This document shows, in pieces, positions 24,203 to 32,038 of a stretch of 35,224 nt of DNA. Where the stretch lies: contig SCRI01000056.1 of the NCBI GenBank assembly GCA_004298675.1, positions 1-35,224 of the forward strand. Direction: 5' to 3'. The translations under genes were made by a program, and so were the position numbers. The notes under the pieces were generated by a model. It did no database searches, was not told the DNA's origin, and saw nothing but the letters and a program-made list of their open reading frames with translations. Position 1 is the stretch's first letter. Each line of letters opens with the position of its first letter. Source of the DNA: a bacterium (lineage in GTDB: Bacteria > Vulcanimicrobiota > Vulcanimicrobiia > Vulcanimicrobiales > SCRA01).

Positions 24203-26247
24203 GGTGACTCGCTCCCCACGCCCAATCCGGAGAACAACTCCTCGCGCGTGGGAAGGCGGTGATCCTCACGGTAGTAACGCTCGCGCGTCACCGCTTGCAG
24301 GCGGTCCTCCATGCGCAGCACGTTGGCGCGCCACTCGTCGTAGCGCGCCAACACGTTGGCGAGGTAGGCCGGGCGGCACTCGGCTTGCCAGGCACGCGCG
24401 TACTCTTCGCGGATGACGCTGAGATTGTCACGCCACTCCCAGAGCAGGTAGCGCGCCAGGAAGAGATCGTGGAAGACGCGCTCGTCGTCCTTGCCCGCGT
24501 GCGCCAGCGCGTCGGCGTAATACGCGTCGAACTCACGGGCGATCTGATACTTACGCCCTAAGAAATCGTAGCGGCGCGCGGCCAGGCGCAGCGCCAGCAG
24601 CGCGTCGGCATGCAGCGGCGGCGGCGCGCCGCCGCTTTCGAGATCGTGCAGCGCGCGCTCCGCTTCGACGCGCACCTTGGCCACGTCGATTTGGGCGAAG
24701 ACGCGGCGCTGATTGCGGAACGGATCGCTCCAGAAGAGATAGTTGGAGGGATCGGTGGGCGTGGTGCGCAGGGCATCCTGCGCCGCGCGTAGCGCGTCGA
24801 GATCATCCGCCCAGCGCGGCTCGTCCGTGCCGAAGAACGCCCAATCGAAGCGCGCGTGAAAGGCGCGCTCGTCGATGGGCGCGGGCTGCCAGGCCGCGGC
24901 GAGCGCGAAGAGCACGGGATACCACGTGTTCGCGAACAGGCTCTCGCCGTCGTCGTGCCAGACCGTCTCCAGCATGCCGATCACGTGCGGCGTGGCTTGG
25001 CCGTCGCGCACGAAGCTCGCGGCGTTCTCGGTAGCCGCCGAGAGACCGGCGTAGATCTCTCCCCAGTCGGCTGCGCCCGGGGCGACGAATTGCTCGATGC
25101 CGGCGCTCGCGAAAGGCGTCAGATACTTTTCGTACGATGCCTCCGGCGCGTAGTGCCAGTTCGCCACGACCACATTCTTCGGAAGGCGCGCGGCGGCGTC
25201 CGGGTGCGCCAACAGCACGTCACCCCAGATCACCGGGCGCATGCCCAGCGACGTGACCGTCGTGAAGAGCGGGGCGTAGTAGCCCAGGTACATCGCCTCG
25301 CTGCCTTCGCGCTTCAACAGATCGGCGGAACGTCCCGTGCCCACGAGGTTCGGCTCGTCACCGCCCACGTGGAAGAACGGGGTGCGCCCCCGCACCTGCG
25401 CCGCCTCGTCTGCGATGATTCCGCGCATGAGTTGCCCGGACTCAGGCACGGCGGGGGCCAACACGTAGTCGTGCGGTAGCTCCGCCAAGCCGGAGTACTG
25501 CTCCACGGAGAGCAGACGGTGCATGTGGCCAAGCGTCTCCTGCTCCGGCATCAGCGCCACGTGAAAGCGCGCGGCGTACTCGGAGAGCTCGCGTAACTCG
25601 TGCGGAGTGATCGCGTCCGGCGGCGTGGGCAACGGCAGATGCGGATCCGCGAAGGCGCTCTCGAAATACAGCGAATAGAGGTTGCCCTTGAACGCGGCGA
25701 TGGTGCGGATGCGCTCTTTGAAAAATGCCAGCGTGGGAATCGGGCCGCGCGAGACGTCGTCGGAGACGCCGCGCCAACGCATGGCCGGATGATCGACGAT
25801 ATGCGCCTGCGGCAGGCACCAGCCGGCGCCGTCGCGCATCGGCAGTTGCGCCAGCGTCATCAGACCGTAGAAGCGCCCCGCCGCCGTATCGGCCAGGATC
25901 TCCGCTCCACCGCGCTCCACCCGGAGGACGTAGCCCTCCTCGCCCAGTTGCGCGTGCTGGGCGCGCTCGCCCGCGCCCAGCTCGGAGACGCGCACCACCA
26001 CGCCCGCGGGCGCGCCCGATGCGATGCCCAGCGCGTGCCAGCGCTCGCCCAGGATCTCCAGCGCGCCGTCTTCACGCGCCACACCTTCGAAGCGCACCTC
26101 GTACGTGTGCAGCGGCGCAACGCACGCGCCGACGGCGGCCTCACGCGGCTGCGGCAGCACCTTCGCCTGCGCTGGAGGCGGCATCAATGCAGCAGCGGCC
26201 AGCAACACCGCGAGCGCGGCATGGCCGCTAGCCACGCGCCCCCGCAC
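24199..26247 (-). CDS. Secreted GH20 beta-N-acetylhexosaminidase-like protein
   Basis: 682 residues from GTG 26247; GTG 26235 is also possible. Residues 1-28 form a Sec signal (basic n-region, HAALAVLLAAAALMPPPAQA). A GH20b-like N-terminal domain follows (about 30-150). The TIM barrel starts at MRWRGVSDDVSRG. The catalytic Asp297-Glu298 pair lies in FFHVGGDEPN, and a substrate-site His in HMHRL. A long helical C-terminal region (about 470-682, RYDFLGRKYQI, YLLWEWRDNLS) is not typical of short GH20 enzymes. It would release terminal GlcNAc or GalNAc residues outside the membrane. The aminotransferase overlap is 20 bases. Confidence 0.87.
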   Translation of the reverse strand: MRGRVASGHAALAVLLAAAALMPPPAQAKVLPQPREAAVGACVAPLHTYEVRFEGVAREDGALEILGERWHALGIASGAPAGVVVRVSELGAGERAQHAQLGEEGYVLRVERGGAEILADTAAGRFYGLMTLAQLPMRDGAGWCLPQAHIVDHPAMRWRGVSDDVSRGPIPTLAFFKERIRTIAAFKGNLYSLYFESAFADPHLPLPTPPDAITPHELRELSEYAARFHVALMPEQETLGHMHRLLSVEQYSGLAELPHDYVLAPAVPESGQLMRGIIADEAAQVRGRTPFFHVGGDEPNLVGTGRSADLLKREGSEAMYLGYYAPLFTTVTSLGMRPVIWGDVLLAHPDAAARLPKNVVVANWHYAPEASYEKYLTPFASAGIEQFVAPGAADWGEIYAGLSAATENAASFVRDGQATPHVIGMLETVWHDDGESLFANTWYPVLFALAAAWQPAPIDERAFHARFDWAFFGTDEPRWADDLDALRAAQDALRTTPTDPSNYLFWSDPFRNQRRVFAQIDVAKVRVEAERALHDLESGGAPPPLHADALLALRLAARRYDFLGRKYQIAREFDAYYADALAHAGKDDERVFHDLFLARYLLWEWRDNLSVIREEYARAWQAECRPAYLANVLARYDEWRANVLRMEDRLQAVTRERYYREDHRLPTREELFSGLGVGSESP

Positions 26248-27406
26248 GCTCCCGCACGAACGCGCAGAGGCGCGCGGCGCCCGTGCGGAGGTCGTCCTCG
26301 GAGCTGGCTAGGCTGATGCGTACCGCTCCCGCCGCAACGCTGCCGAAGGCGCTGCCGGGTGCAACCGCCACGCCGCGCTCGCGCAGCAGCGCCAGCGCGA
26401 AGTCGCGCGACTCCATGCCGCTGGGCGAGACGTCGGCCATCACGTAGAAGGCGCCCGCGGGCAATGCCGCCAGCAGACCATCCGCGCGCAAGATTTCGGC
26501 CACCAGATCGCGGCGACGGCGATAAGTTGCCACCATCTCCGCCACCGGCGCCTGCGGCCCCGCCAGCGCGGCTTCGGCCGCCTTCTGCGAGAGCGTGGGC
26601 GGGCACGAGCAGGTCGATTCCAGCACCTTGGCCATCGTGTCGATCAGCGGCTCGGGGGCGACCGCGTAGCCGAGGCGCCAGCCCGTCATCGCATAGGTCT
26701 TCGAGAACGTGAACGCGCTGATGATCGGCACGCCGGGAGCCAGCGCCGCCGCACTCCAGCCCTCGCCGTCGAACACGATCTGGTCGTAGCACTCATCGCT
26801 GAGCATCCAGACACCGTGGCGCTGCGCCAGCTCGGCGATGCGCACCAGCGCGTCACGGCTCCAGATCGCGCCGGTGGGATTGTTGGGGCTGTTGACGACG
26901 ATGAGTTTGGTGCGCGGCGTGATGAGCGACGCCAGGTGCTCCACGTCGGGTTGGTAGCCCGCCTGCGCGGGGCAGCGGTACGAGATCAGCCGCGCGTGCG
27001 CCCAGGCACACATGATGCGATAGTTGGGCCAGGCCGGGTCCGGCAGCAACACCTCGTCGCCGGCTTCGAGCACGGAGGCGAAGGCCGCCGCGATTACGCC
27101 GACGCCGCCCACGCCGCAGGTGATCTGCTGGGGCGTGGCCGCGATGCCGTTGACGCGCGCCAACTTCTCCACCAGCGCTTCGCGCAGCGAGAGCAGGCCC
27201 TGCGTCTGCGTGTAGAACGTCCAGCCCTCGTCGACCGCGCGGCGCGCCGCCGCGGCGACGTGCTCGGGCGTTCGAAAGTTCGGCTGGCCGACTTCAAGGC
27301 GAATCGCGCCTGGTATCGTCAGGGCGAGGTTCGCGATTTCGCGTATCCCGGAATGGGCCGTCTGCGCGCTCTCTCGCGCCAGCGGCGGAAGGCTTGAGGT
27401 CGTCAC
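26228..27406 (-). CDS. Class I/II aminotransferase, PLP-dependent
   Basis: 392 residues from GTG 27406. Fold-type I marks: YTQTQGLLSLREAL (65-78), VNSPNNPTGAIWS (171-183, with Asn176), Asp204 in LSDECYD, and the PLP lysine Lys236 in FTFSKTYAMTGWRLGY. The C-terminal Arg that holds the substrate carboxylate lies in AVRISLASSE. This is the aspartate/aromatic aminotransferase subgroup. It should transfer an amino group between an amino acid and a 2-oxo acid. It is the first gene of the nine-gene unit and lies 35 bases from the divergent symporter. Its promoter would lie inside that gene or in the 35 bases. Confidence 0.92.
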   Translation of the reverse strand: MTTSSLPPLARESAQTAHSGIREIANLALTIPGAIRLEVGQPNFRTPEHVAAAARRAVDEGWTFYTQTQGLLSLREALVEKLARVNGIAATPQQITCGVGGVGVIAAAFASVLEAGDEVLLPDPAWPNYRIMCAWAHARLISYRCPAQAGYQPDVEHLASLITPRTKLIVVNSPNNPTGAIWSRDALVRIAELAQRHGVWMLSDECYDQIVFDGEGWSAAALAPGVPIISAFTFSKTYAMTGWRLGYAVAPEPLIDTMAKVLESTCSCPPTLSQKAAEAALAGPQAPVAEMVATYRRRRDLVAEILRADGLLAALPAGAFYVMADVSPSGMESRDFALALLRERGVAVAPGSAFGSVAAGAVRISLASSEDDLRTGAARLCAFVRERAGARG

Positions 27407-27441
27407 AATGAGATGCCATTCGCGCCCTCGAACCTTCGTCC

Positions 27442-29283
27442 ATGCAGCTGACCACGATCGATTGGACCGTGATCGTCGGCTTCTTTGCCGTGAACATCGC
27501 GATCGGCCTCTGGTATGCGAGGCGCGGCGGACGGAGCGTCGGCGACTTCTTCCTCTCCGGGCGCAGCGTGCCGTGGTGGCTAGCGGGAACTTCGATGGTT
27601 GCCACCACCTTCGCCGCCGACACGCCGCTGGTCGTGACCGGACTCGTGTGGAAGAACGGCATCGCCGGCAACTGGCTGTGGTGGAACATGGTGATGAGCG
27701 GTATGCTCACGGTGTTCCTCTTCGCGGCACTCTGGCGGCGTGCGGGCGTGCTGACCGACGTGGAGCTGGTAGAGGTGCGCTACGCGGGTGCCGGCGCGAA
27801 GTTCCTGCGCGGCTTCCGCGCGGCGTACTTGGGGCTAGCGTTCAACACCATCGTGATGGGCTGGGTCAACTTGGCGATGGCGAAGATCCTGCTGGTGACG
27901 CTCCACACCACGAAGCTGGAGGCCGTCTTCGCGTGTCTGCTGCTCACCGGCATCTACGTTTCGGTAGGCGGGCTGTGGGGCGTGCTGGTCACGGACATGC
28001 TGCAGTTCGTGGTCAAGATGACGATGGCGATCGTGCTGGCGGTGGCGGCCGTCGCCGCCGTCGGCGGCCTAGGCGCGCTGCGTATGAAACTCGGCGCCGT
28101 CGACCTGGCGCGCCACGCCGTGCCGGGCTCGGCCGACTCCGTGCTCTCGTTCGCGCCGAATCTCGACAGCGTGTGGATGCCGCTGCTGACGTTCTTCGTT
28201 TACATCGGCGTGCAGTGGTGGGCCTCGTCGTATCCCGGCGCGGAGCCGGGCGGCGGCGGCTACGTGGCGCAGCGCATCTTCTGCGCGCGCGACGAGCGCC
28301 ACAGCCTGCTGGCCACGCTCTGGTTCACCATCGCGCACTACGCGCTGCGTCCGTGGCCGTGGATCCTGGTAGCGCTGGCGGCGCTGGTGCTCTACCCGCA
28401 CGGCGTGATCAACCCCACCACGCACCGGCCCGATGCGGAGCTGGCGTACGTGCAGACGATGATCGACTACCTGCCGCCGTGGCTGCGCGGGCTGATGATG
28501 GCGGGCTTCCTCTCCGCGTACATGTCCACCATCGGCACGCAGCTCAACCTCGGCGCCTCCTACGTGGTAAACGATCTCTACCGCCGCTTCTTCGTCAAGG
28601 ATCGCAGCGAGCGCCACTACGTCGGCGTTTCACGCGTGGCGACGCTGGCGCTGATGCTGCTCTCGGGCATCGTGACGCTGCACATGGACTCGATCACGGG
28701 CGCGTGGCAGTTCTTACTGGCCTTCGGCGCCGGCGCGGGGCTGGTCTTCATTCTGCGCTGGTACTGGTGGCGCATCAACGCTTGGAGCGAGATCTCCGCG
28801 CTCTTGGCGTCGTTTACGGTCTCGACGGTCATCGAGCAGTTCCACTTGGTCAATCCCGATGAGCCATTAGGCTTCGCCTACCTGATGCTCTGGACCGTCG
28901 GCATCTCGACGGCGGTGTGGATCGCGGTAACGCTGCTGACGCCGCCGGAGCCGATGGAACGCCTGGTCTCGTTCTACCGTCGCGTGCGTCCGGGCCGTGG
29001 CGGTTGGGGGCCGGTGGCGGCGCTGGCGCCCGACGTCGCAGACGGCATGGCGCGCGGGCCGGCGCTCGTGGATTGGGCCGCCGGCTGCGCGCTGATCTAT
29101 CTCTCGATCTTCGGCGTCGGCAAGATTTTGCTGGGCGCGCCGCTCCTAGGCACCACGCTGCTGCTGCTCGCCGCCGCCACGCTCTGGTTCATCCTCTGGG
29201 ATTTGGGGCGCCGCGGCTACGACGTGCTGGGCTCGTCGCGCCCGGAGCTTGCGCCTGAACTGGCTGTGGAGGCCGTGGAGTAA
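27442..29283 (+). CDS. SSS-family sodium:solute symporter
   Basis: 613 residues with about 13-14 membrane helices. N-terminal family pattern: YARRGGRSVGDFFLSGRSVPWW (25-46) followed by TSMVATTFAADTPLVV, and the helix AYLGLAFNTIVMGWVNLAMAK. Later GFLSAYMSTIGTQLNLGASYVVNDLYRRF matches the sodium-site helix of SSS transporters. Sodium-driven import is expected, and the solute could be a sugar, amino acid or carboxylate. It is divergent from the nine-gene unit by 35 bases, so it may serve the same pathway. Its 3' end overlaps the convergent DUF488 gene by 67 bases. Confidence 0.9.
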   Translation: MQLTTIDWTVIVGFFAVNIAIGLWYARRGGRSVGDFFLSGRSVPWWLAGTSMVATTFAADTPLVVTGLVWKNGIAGNWLWWNMVMSGMLTVFLFAALWRRAGVLTDVELVEVRYAGAGAKFLRGFRAAYLGLAFNTIVMGWVNLAMAKILLVTLHTTKLEAVFACLLLTGIYVSVGGLWGVLVTDMLQFVVKMTMAIVLAVAAVAAVGGLGALRMKLGAVDLARHAVPGSADSVLSFAPNLDSVWMPLLTFFVYIGVQWWASSYPGAEPGGGGYVAQRIFCARDERHSLLATLWFTIAHYALRPWPWILVALAALVLYPHGVINPTTHRPDAELAYVQTMIDYLPPWLRGLMMAGFLSAYMSTIGTQLNLGASYVVNDLYRRFFVKDRSERHYVGVSRVATLALMLLSGIVTLHMDSITGAWQFLLAFGAGAGLVFILRWYWWRINAWSEISALLASFTVSTVIEQFHLVNPDEPLGFAYLMLWTVGISTAVWIAVTLLTPPEPMERLVSFYRRVRPGRGGWGPVAALAPDVADGMARGPALVDWAAGCALIYLSIFGVGKILLGAPLLGTTLLLLAAATLWFILWDLGRRGYDVLGSSRPELAPELAVEAVE

Positions 29284-29786
29284 ACCACGCGGTCGCCCAC
29301 GATGCGCGCAGGGGGCATCAGCTTGTGCGCCTCGGCGAGGTCGGCGCGCATGATGTGGCGCACGTCCGCGCCGCGTGCCATGGTGGCGTCGGCGATCAGG
29401 CGGCGGTGGCAGCGCCACCACAGCGTCTCGCTGCACATCACCACCAGCGGCTCCTTCTCCGCCTTGACCAGCAGAGCGTCGAGCGCCTTCCAAAACTCGT
29501 CCTGCAGCATGTAGTCGGCGTAGCCGCGGAAGCTCTCGTTCTTCCACGCCATATTGGGGCTCTGCGCGCCCAGGCCCTTACGGAAGCCGCCCAACTCCGG
29601 ATGGTGCTCGTAGGCGATGCCGTTGCGCTCCAACATCCGTTGCAACGTCAGCATGCCGAACTGCGGATGCTTGCGTGAGCCCGGCGCCGTGCGCACGTCC
29701 AGCAGGCGCGCGATCTTGTGCGCCTGCAACAGGCGCAGAAACTCCTCCGCCGTGCGCGTGCCGTGACCGATCGTATAGAGTTTCAC
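29217..29786 (-). CDS. DUF488-family protein
   Basis: 189 residues from GTG 29786. The N-terminal signature is YTIGHGTRTAEEFLRLLQAH (4-23), then DVRTAPGSRKHPQF (31-44, with the conserved Arg/Lys-x-Pro-x-Phe), and a later VMCSETLWWRCHRRLIA (about 116-132, with Cys, Glu and His). These Cys/His residues suggest a small nucleic-acid- or metal-binding enzyme; the family has no firm function that I can name. It overlaps the FlK-like gene by 4 bases (GTGA) and continues 67 bases into the 3' end of the symporter gene on the other strand. Confidence 0.88.
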   Translation of the reverse strand: MKLYTIGHGTRTAEEFLRLLQAHKIARLLDVRTAPGSRKHPQFGMLTLQRMLERNGIAYEHHPELGGFRKGLGAQSPNMAWKNESFRGYADYMLQDEFWKALDALLVKAEKEPLVVMCSETLWWRCHRRLIADATMARGADVRHIMRADLAEAHKLMPPARIVGDRVVYSTASTASSGASSGRDEPSTS

Positions 29787-30208
29787 GCGTTCATGCGTGC
29801 GATCTTCTGGTCCAACCGCTCGTCGAACTTGGCACGCTTGATGGCGGCGCGGCGGTGCTTGCCTTCGCCGATGACGTCGAATTGGTCGCGCCCCACGATC
29901 TCGAAATCGTAGAACTTCCCGTCCATGGCAACCAGTTTCGCCGTGATCTCGACGGCCATGCCCGGCGGCGTCGCCGCCACGTGGCTCATGTCGATGTGGA
30001 CGCCCACAGACTGCTCCCCCTCATTGTGGTGGGGCAGCAGAATCTCCATGGCCGCCCATTCCATCAGCGCCACCAGCATCGAGGTAGCCAACACCTTGGG
30101 CATGCTCTGCCAGCTCCCGGCCTCCGGCATCATGCCGGGGACGGTCAGATGGTCGGGGACGGTGATCCGGAGCGTGTGCGTCATGCCGACGCGCAGCGTA
30201 TCGCGCAT
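29783..30208 (-). CDS. FlK-like hotdog thioesterase
   Basis: 141 residues, matching the 139 of fluoroacetyl-CoA thioesterase FlK. Recalling that family, the catalytic Thr42, Glu50 and His76 and the Gly69 all fall at the same numbers here: ATSMLVALME holds Thr42 and Glu50, VGVHIDMSH holds Gly69 and His76. The N terminus (RDTLRVG) also aligns, supporting ATG 30208. The gate residue Phe36 of FlK is Met36 here, so fluoroacetyl-CoA specificity is unlikely; another short acyl-CoA is a better guess. It overlaps the DUF488 gene by 4 bases. A 9-base hairpin lies just upstream at 30231-30256. Confidence 0.87.
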   Translation of the reverse strand: MRDTLRVGMTHTLRITVPDHLTVPGMMPEAGSWQSMPKVLATSMLVALMEWAAMEILLPHHNEGEQSVGVHIDMSHVAATPPGMAVEITAKLVAMDGKFYDFEIVGRDQFDVIGEGKHRRAAIKRAKFDERLDQKIARMNA

Positions 30209-30230
30209 GCCTCCGCCTTCCGCAAGACGC

Positions 30231-30256
30231 GAGGCCGCCCCTTGCGAGGCGGCCTC
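30231..30256. terminator. 9-base hairpin between the FlK-like and small secreted genes
   Basis: GAGGCCGCC (30231-30239) pairs exactly with GGCGGCCTC (30248-30256) around an 8-base loop. It lies 20 bases after the stop of the small secreted-protein gene on the minus strand and before the FlK-like start. The following bases, GCGTCTT, are only weakly T-rich, so it may terminate or attenuate. Confidence 0.5.
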
Positions 30257-30276
30257 CGGAGCGCAGCGGCGCGACG

Positions 30277-30519
30277 CTAACCCGGATCGGAGGCGATGGC
30301 GGCCTGCACGTCGTGGATGGCCTCGTTGGTCTCTTCGAGCGCCTTCACGCGCAGACCGTGGAAGTCATGGTTGCTGGTTTGCAGATGCCCCCGCGCGTTG
30401 AAGAGCGCGTTCAGCGCGGCGCGCATGTCGGGATGGTGCTCGACGGCCAGAGTCGGGACGGCGGCGCCGGCCACGAAGGCGAGTCCGGCGATCAGAACGG
30501 TCAGCTTGTGCTTCATCAT
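30277..30519 (-). CDS. Small secreted helical protein
   Basis: 80 residues. ATG 30519 (or the next ATG, 30516) is preceded by GGAAGAAG. Residues 1-25 form a signal peptide (MKHKLTVLIAGLAFVAGAAVPTLA). The mature 55 residues look like a two-helix hairpin: PDMRAALNALFNARGHLQ and VKALEETNEAIHDVQAAI, joined by a His-bearing loop (SNHDFHGLR). This A-L-x-x-A-x-x-x-L / A-I-x-x-V-Q pattern occurs in small secreted proteins of several phyla; the function is unknown to me. Its His residues (HH near the N terminus, HDFH) could bind metal. Confidence 0.75.
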   Translation of the reverse strand: MMKHKLTVLIAGLAFVAGAAVPTLAVEHHPDMRAALNALFNARGHLQTSNHDFHGLRVKALEETNEAIHDVQAAIASDPG

Positions 30520-30573
30520 CTTCTTCCTTGCTGCATGAGAGTTTGATGATGAAGACGGTAGCGGACGCGAGTT

Positions 30574-30583
30574 ACCCGCGGGT
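30574..30583. repeat. 10-base palindrome upstream of the small secreted gene
   Basis: ACCCGCGGGT is a perfect palindrome, about 55 bases before the start of the small secreted-protein gene on the minus strand. It could be an operator, but in GC-rich DNA such a match can also be chance. Confidence 0.3.
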
Positions 30584-30595
30584 TACACGCATCCG

Positions 30596-31978
30596 TTACA
30601 GCACGGCGGCCAGCTCATCCCAGAGGAACGCCATCGCCTTGATGCCGCCGTAGAACTGCGAGAGCGTGAACTTCTCGTTGGGCGCGTGGGTCTGATCGTC
30701 CGGAAGACCGACGCCCACCAGCACCTGCGGCAGCCCAAGGGTGCGGTCGAACGTAGCGACGGGACCGATCGAGCCGCCCATGCCGATCATCACCGCTGGC
30801 TTGCCGAAGGCGCGCTCCATGGCGCGCGCCGCGGCCTTGGTGGCGGGATGCTCGCGTGAGGTGACGATGGCGCGGCCGGCCTCATGGCTCTCCACGTTGA
30901 CGCGCACGCCAGGCGATGCGACCGACCGGATATAATCGGCGACGAGTTTGGTGATGCGCGCGGGGTCTTGATCCGGCACCAAGCGCGCGGTGATCTTGCA
31001 GCCGGCTTTGGCGGGGATGATCGTCTTGGAGCCCTCGCCTTGGTAGCCGCCCCAGATGCCGTTGCAATCCAACGTCGGGCGCCACCACATGCGCTCCAGC
31101 GGCGTATAGCCGCGCTCGCCGTGCAGCTGCGGCACACCCAAGCGCTTGGCCTCGGCCTGTTCGTCGAACGGCAGCGCGGCGATCTCCGCGCGCTCCGCCG
31201 GCCCCAGCTCGCGCACGTCGTCGTAGAACCCCGGCACCGTGATGCGGCCGTGTTCGTCCTTCAACTTGGCCACGATCTGCGCGAGCGCGTTGATCGGGTT
31301 GTCGATCGCACCGCCGAAGAGGCCGGAGTGCTGATCGCCCAACGTGGGACCGTCGACATGAACCTCCCAACTCACCAAACCACGCATGGCGATGGTGAGC
31401 GAAGGAACGTCCTCCGAGAAGACCGGGGTATCGGAGATCACGACCACGTCGCAGGCTAGCAGATCGCGGTGGCCGGCGACGAAGCCGTCGAAGTTGGGTG
31501 AGCCGATCTCCTCTTCGCCCTCGATGATGAACTTGAGGTTCAGCGGCAGCGCCTTACGTGTGCGCAGATGGGCGGCAAACGCCGCCCAATGCATCACCAC
31601 CTGCCCCTTGTCGTCCACCGCACCACGCGCGTGGAGCTTGCCGTCGCGCACCTGCGGCTCGAAGGGCGGCGAGGTCCAGAGCTCGAGCGGATCGACGGGC
31701 TGCACGTCATAGTGGCCGTAGACCAGCACCGTCGGCTTTCCAGGCGCGCCCAACCACTCGCCGTAGACCACGGGATGCCCCTTGGTCTCCAACACTTGCG
31801 CGCGCTGCATGCCCAGCGCCAGCATGCGCGAGGCGGCGTGCTCGGCCGCGCGGCGAACGTCGCCGCGGTAGGCGCCGTCGGCGCTAATGGACGGAATGCG
31901 CAGCCAAGTCTCAAGTTCTTCGAGTGCCTCTTGGCGGTGTTCGTCGCAGAAACGAGCGAGATCGTCGGAATGCAGCAT
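30596..31978 (-). CDS. M20-family dipeptidase-like metallopeptidase
   Basis: 460 residues of normal M20A/C length. Zinc and catalytic residues are visible: His89 and Asp91 in YGHYDVQP, bridging Asp122 in ARGAVDDKGQ, Glu156/Glu157 in EGEEEIGS (one the general base), Asp near 180 in VVISDTPVF, and a late ligand in GGSIGPVATF. A dimerisation lid domain (about 210-330) lies in the middle. It should hydrolyse dipeptides or N-acyl amino acids in the cytoplasm using two zinc ions. It has no signal peptide. A 60-base divergent gap separates it from the EamA permease. Confidence 0.93.
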   Translation of the reverse strand: MLHSDDLARFCDEHRQEALEELETWLRIPSISADGAYRGDVRRAAEHAASRMLALGMQRAQVLETKGHPVVYGEWLGAPGKPTVLVYGHYDVQPVDPLELWTSPPFEPQVRDGKLHARGAVDDKGQVVMHWAAFAAHLRTRKALPLNLKFIIEGEEEIGSPNFDGFVAGHRDLLACDVVVISDTPVFSEDVPSLTIAMRGLVSWEVHVDGPTLGDQHSGLFGGAIDNPINALAQIVAKLKDEHGRITVPGFYDDVRELGPAERAEIAALPFDEQAEAKRLGVPQLHGERGYTPLERMWWRPTLDCNGIWGGYQGEGSKTIIPAKAGCKITARLVPDQDPARITKLVADYIRSVASPGVRVNVESHEAGRAIVTSREHPATKAAARAMERAFGKPAVMIGMGGSIGPVATFDRTLGLPQVLVGVGLPDDQTHAPNEKFTLSQFYGGIKAMAFLWDELAAVL

Positions 31979-32005
31979 AGCAGTTGGCTTCGCCCATGAC
32001 GAGGG

Positions 32006-32017
32006 GCAAGGCCTTGC
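32006..32017. promoter_or_regulatory. Palindrome in the M20/EamA divergent gap
   Basis: GCAAGGCCTTGC is a perfect 12-base palindrome in the centre of the 60-base gap between two divergent genes, which is a natural place for a shared operator. No regulator gene is nearby. Confidence 0.35.
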
Positions 32018-32038
32018 GCACGGAAAGGACGACTGCTC

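Noticed and set aside
22938-24269. Fused 697-residue PDZ protein
   Set aside because: The first part is a frame shadow of the permease, with Arg/Gly-rich noise. The GTGA junction at 22934-22937 is the natural start.
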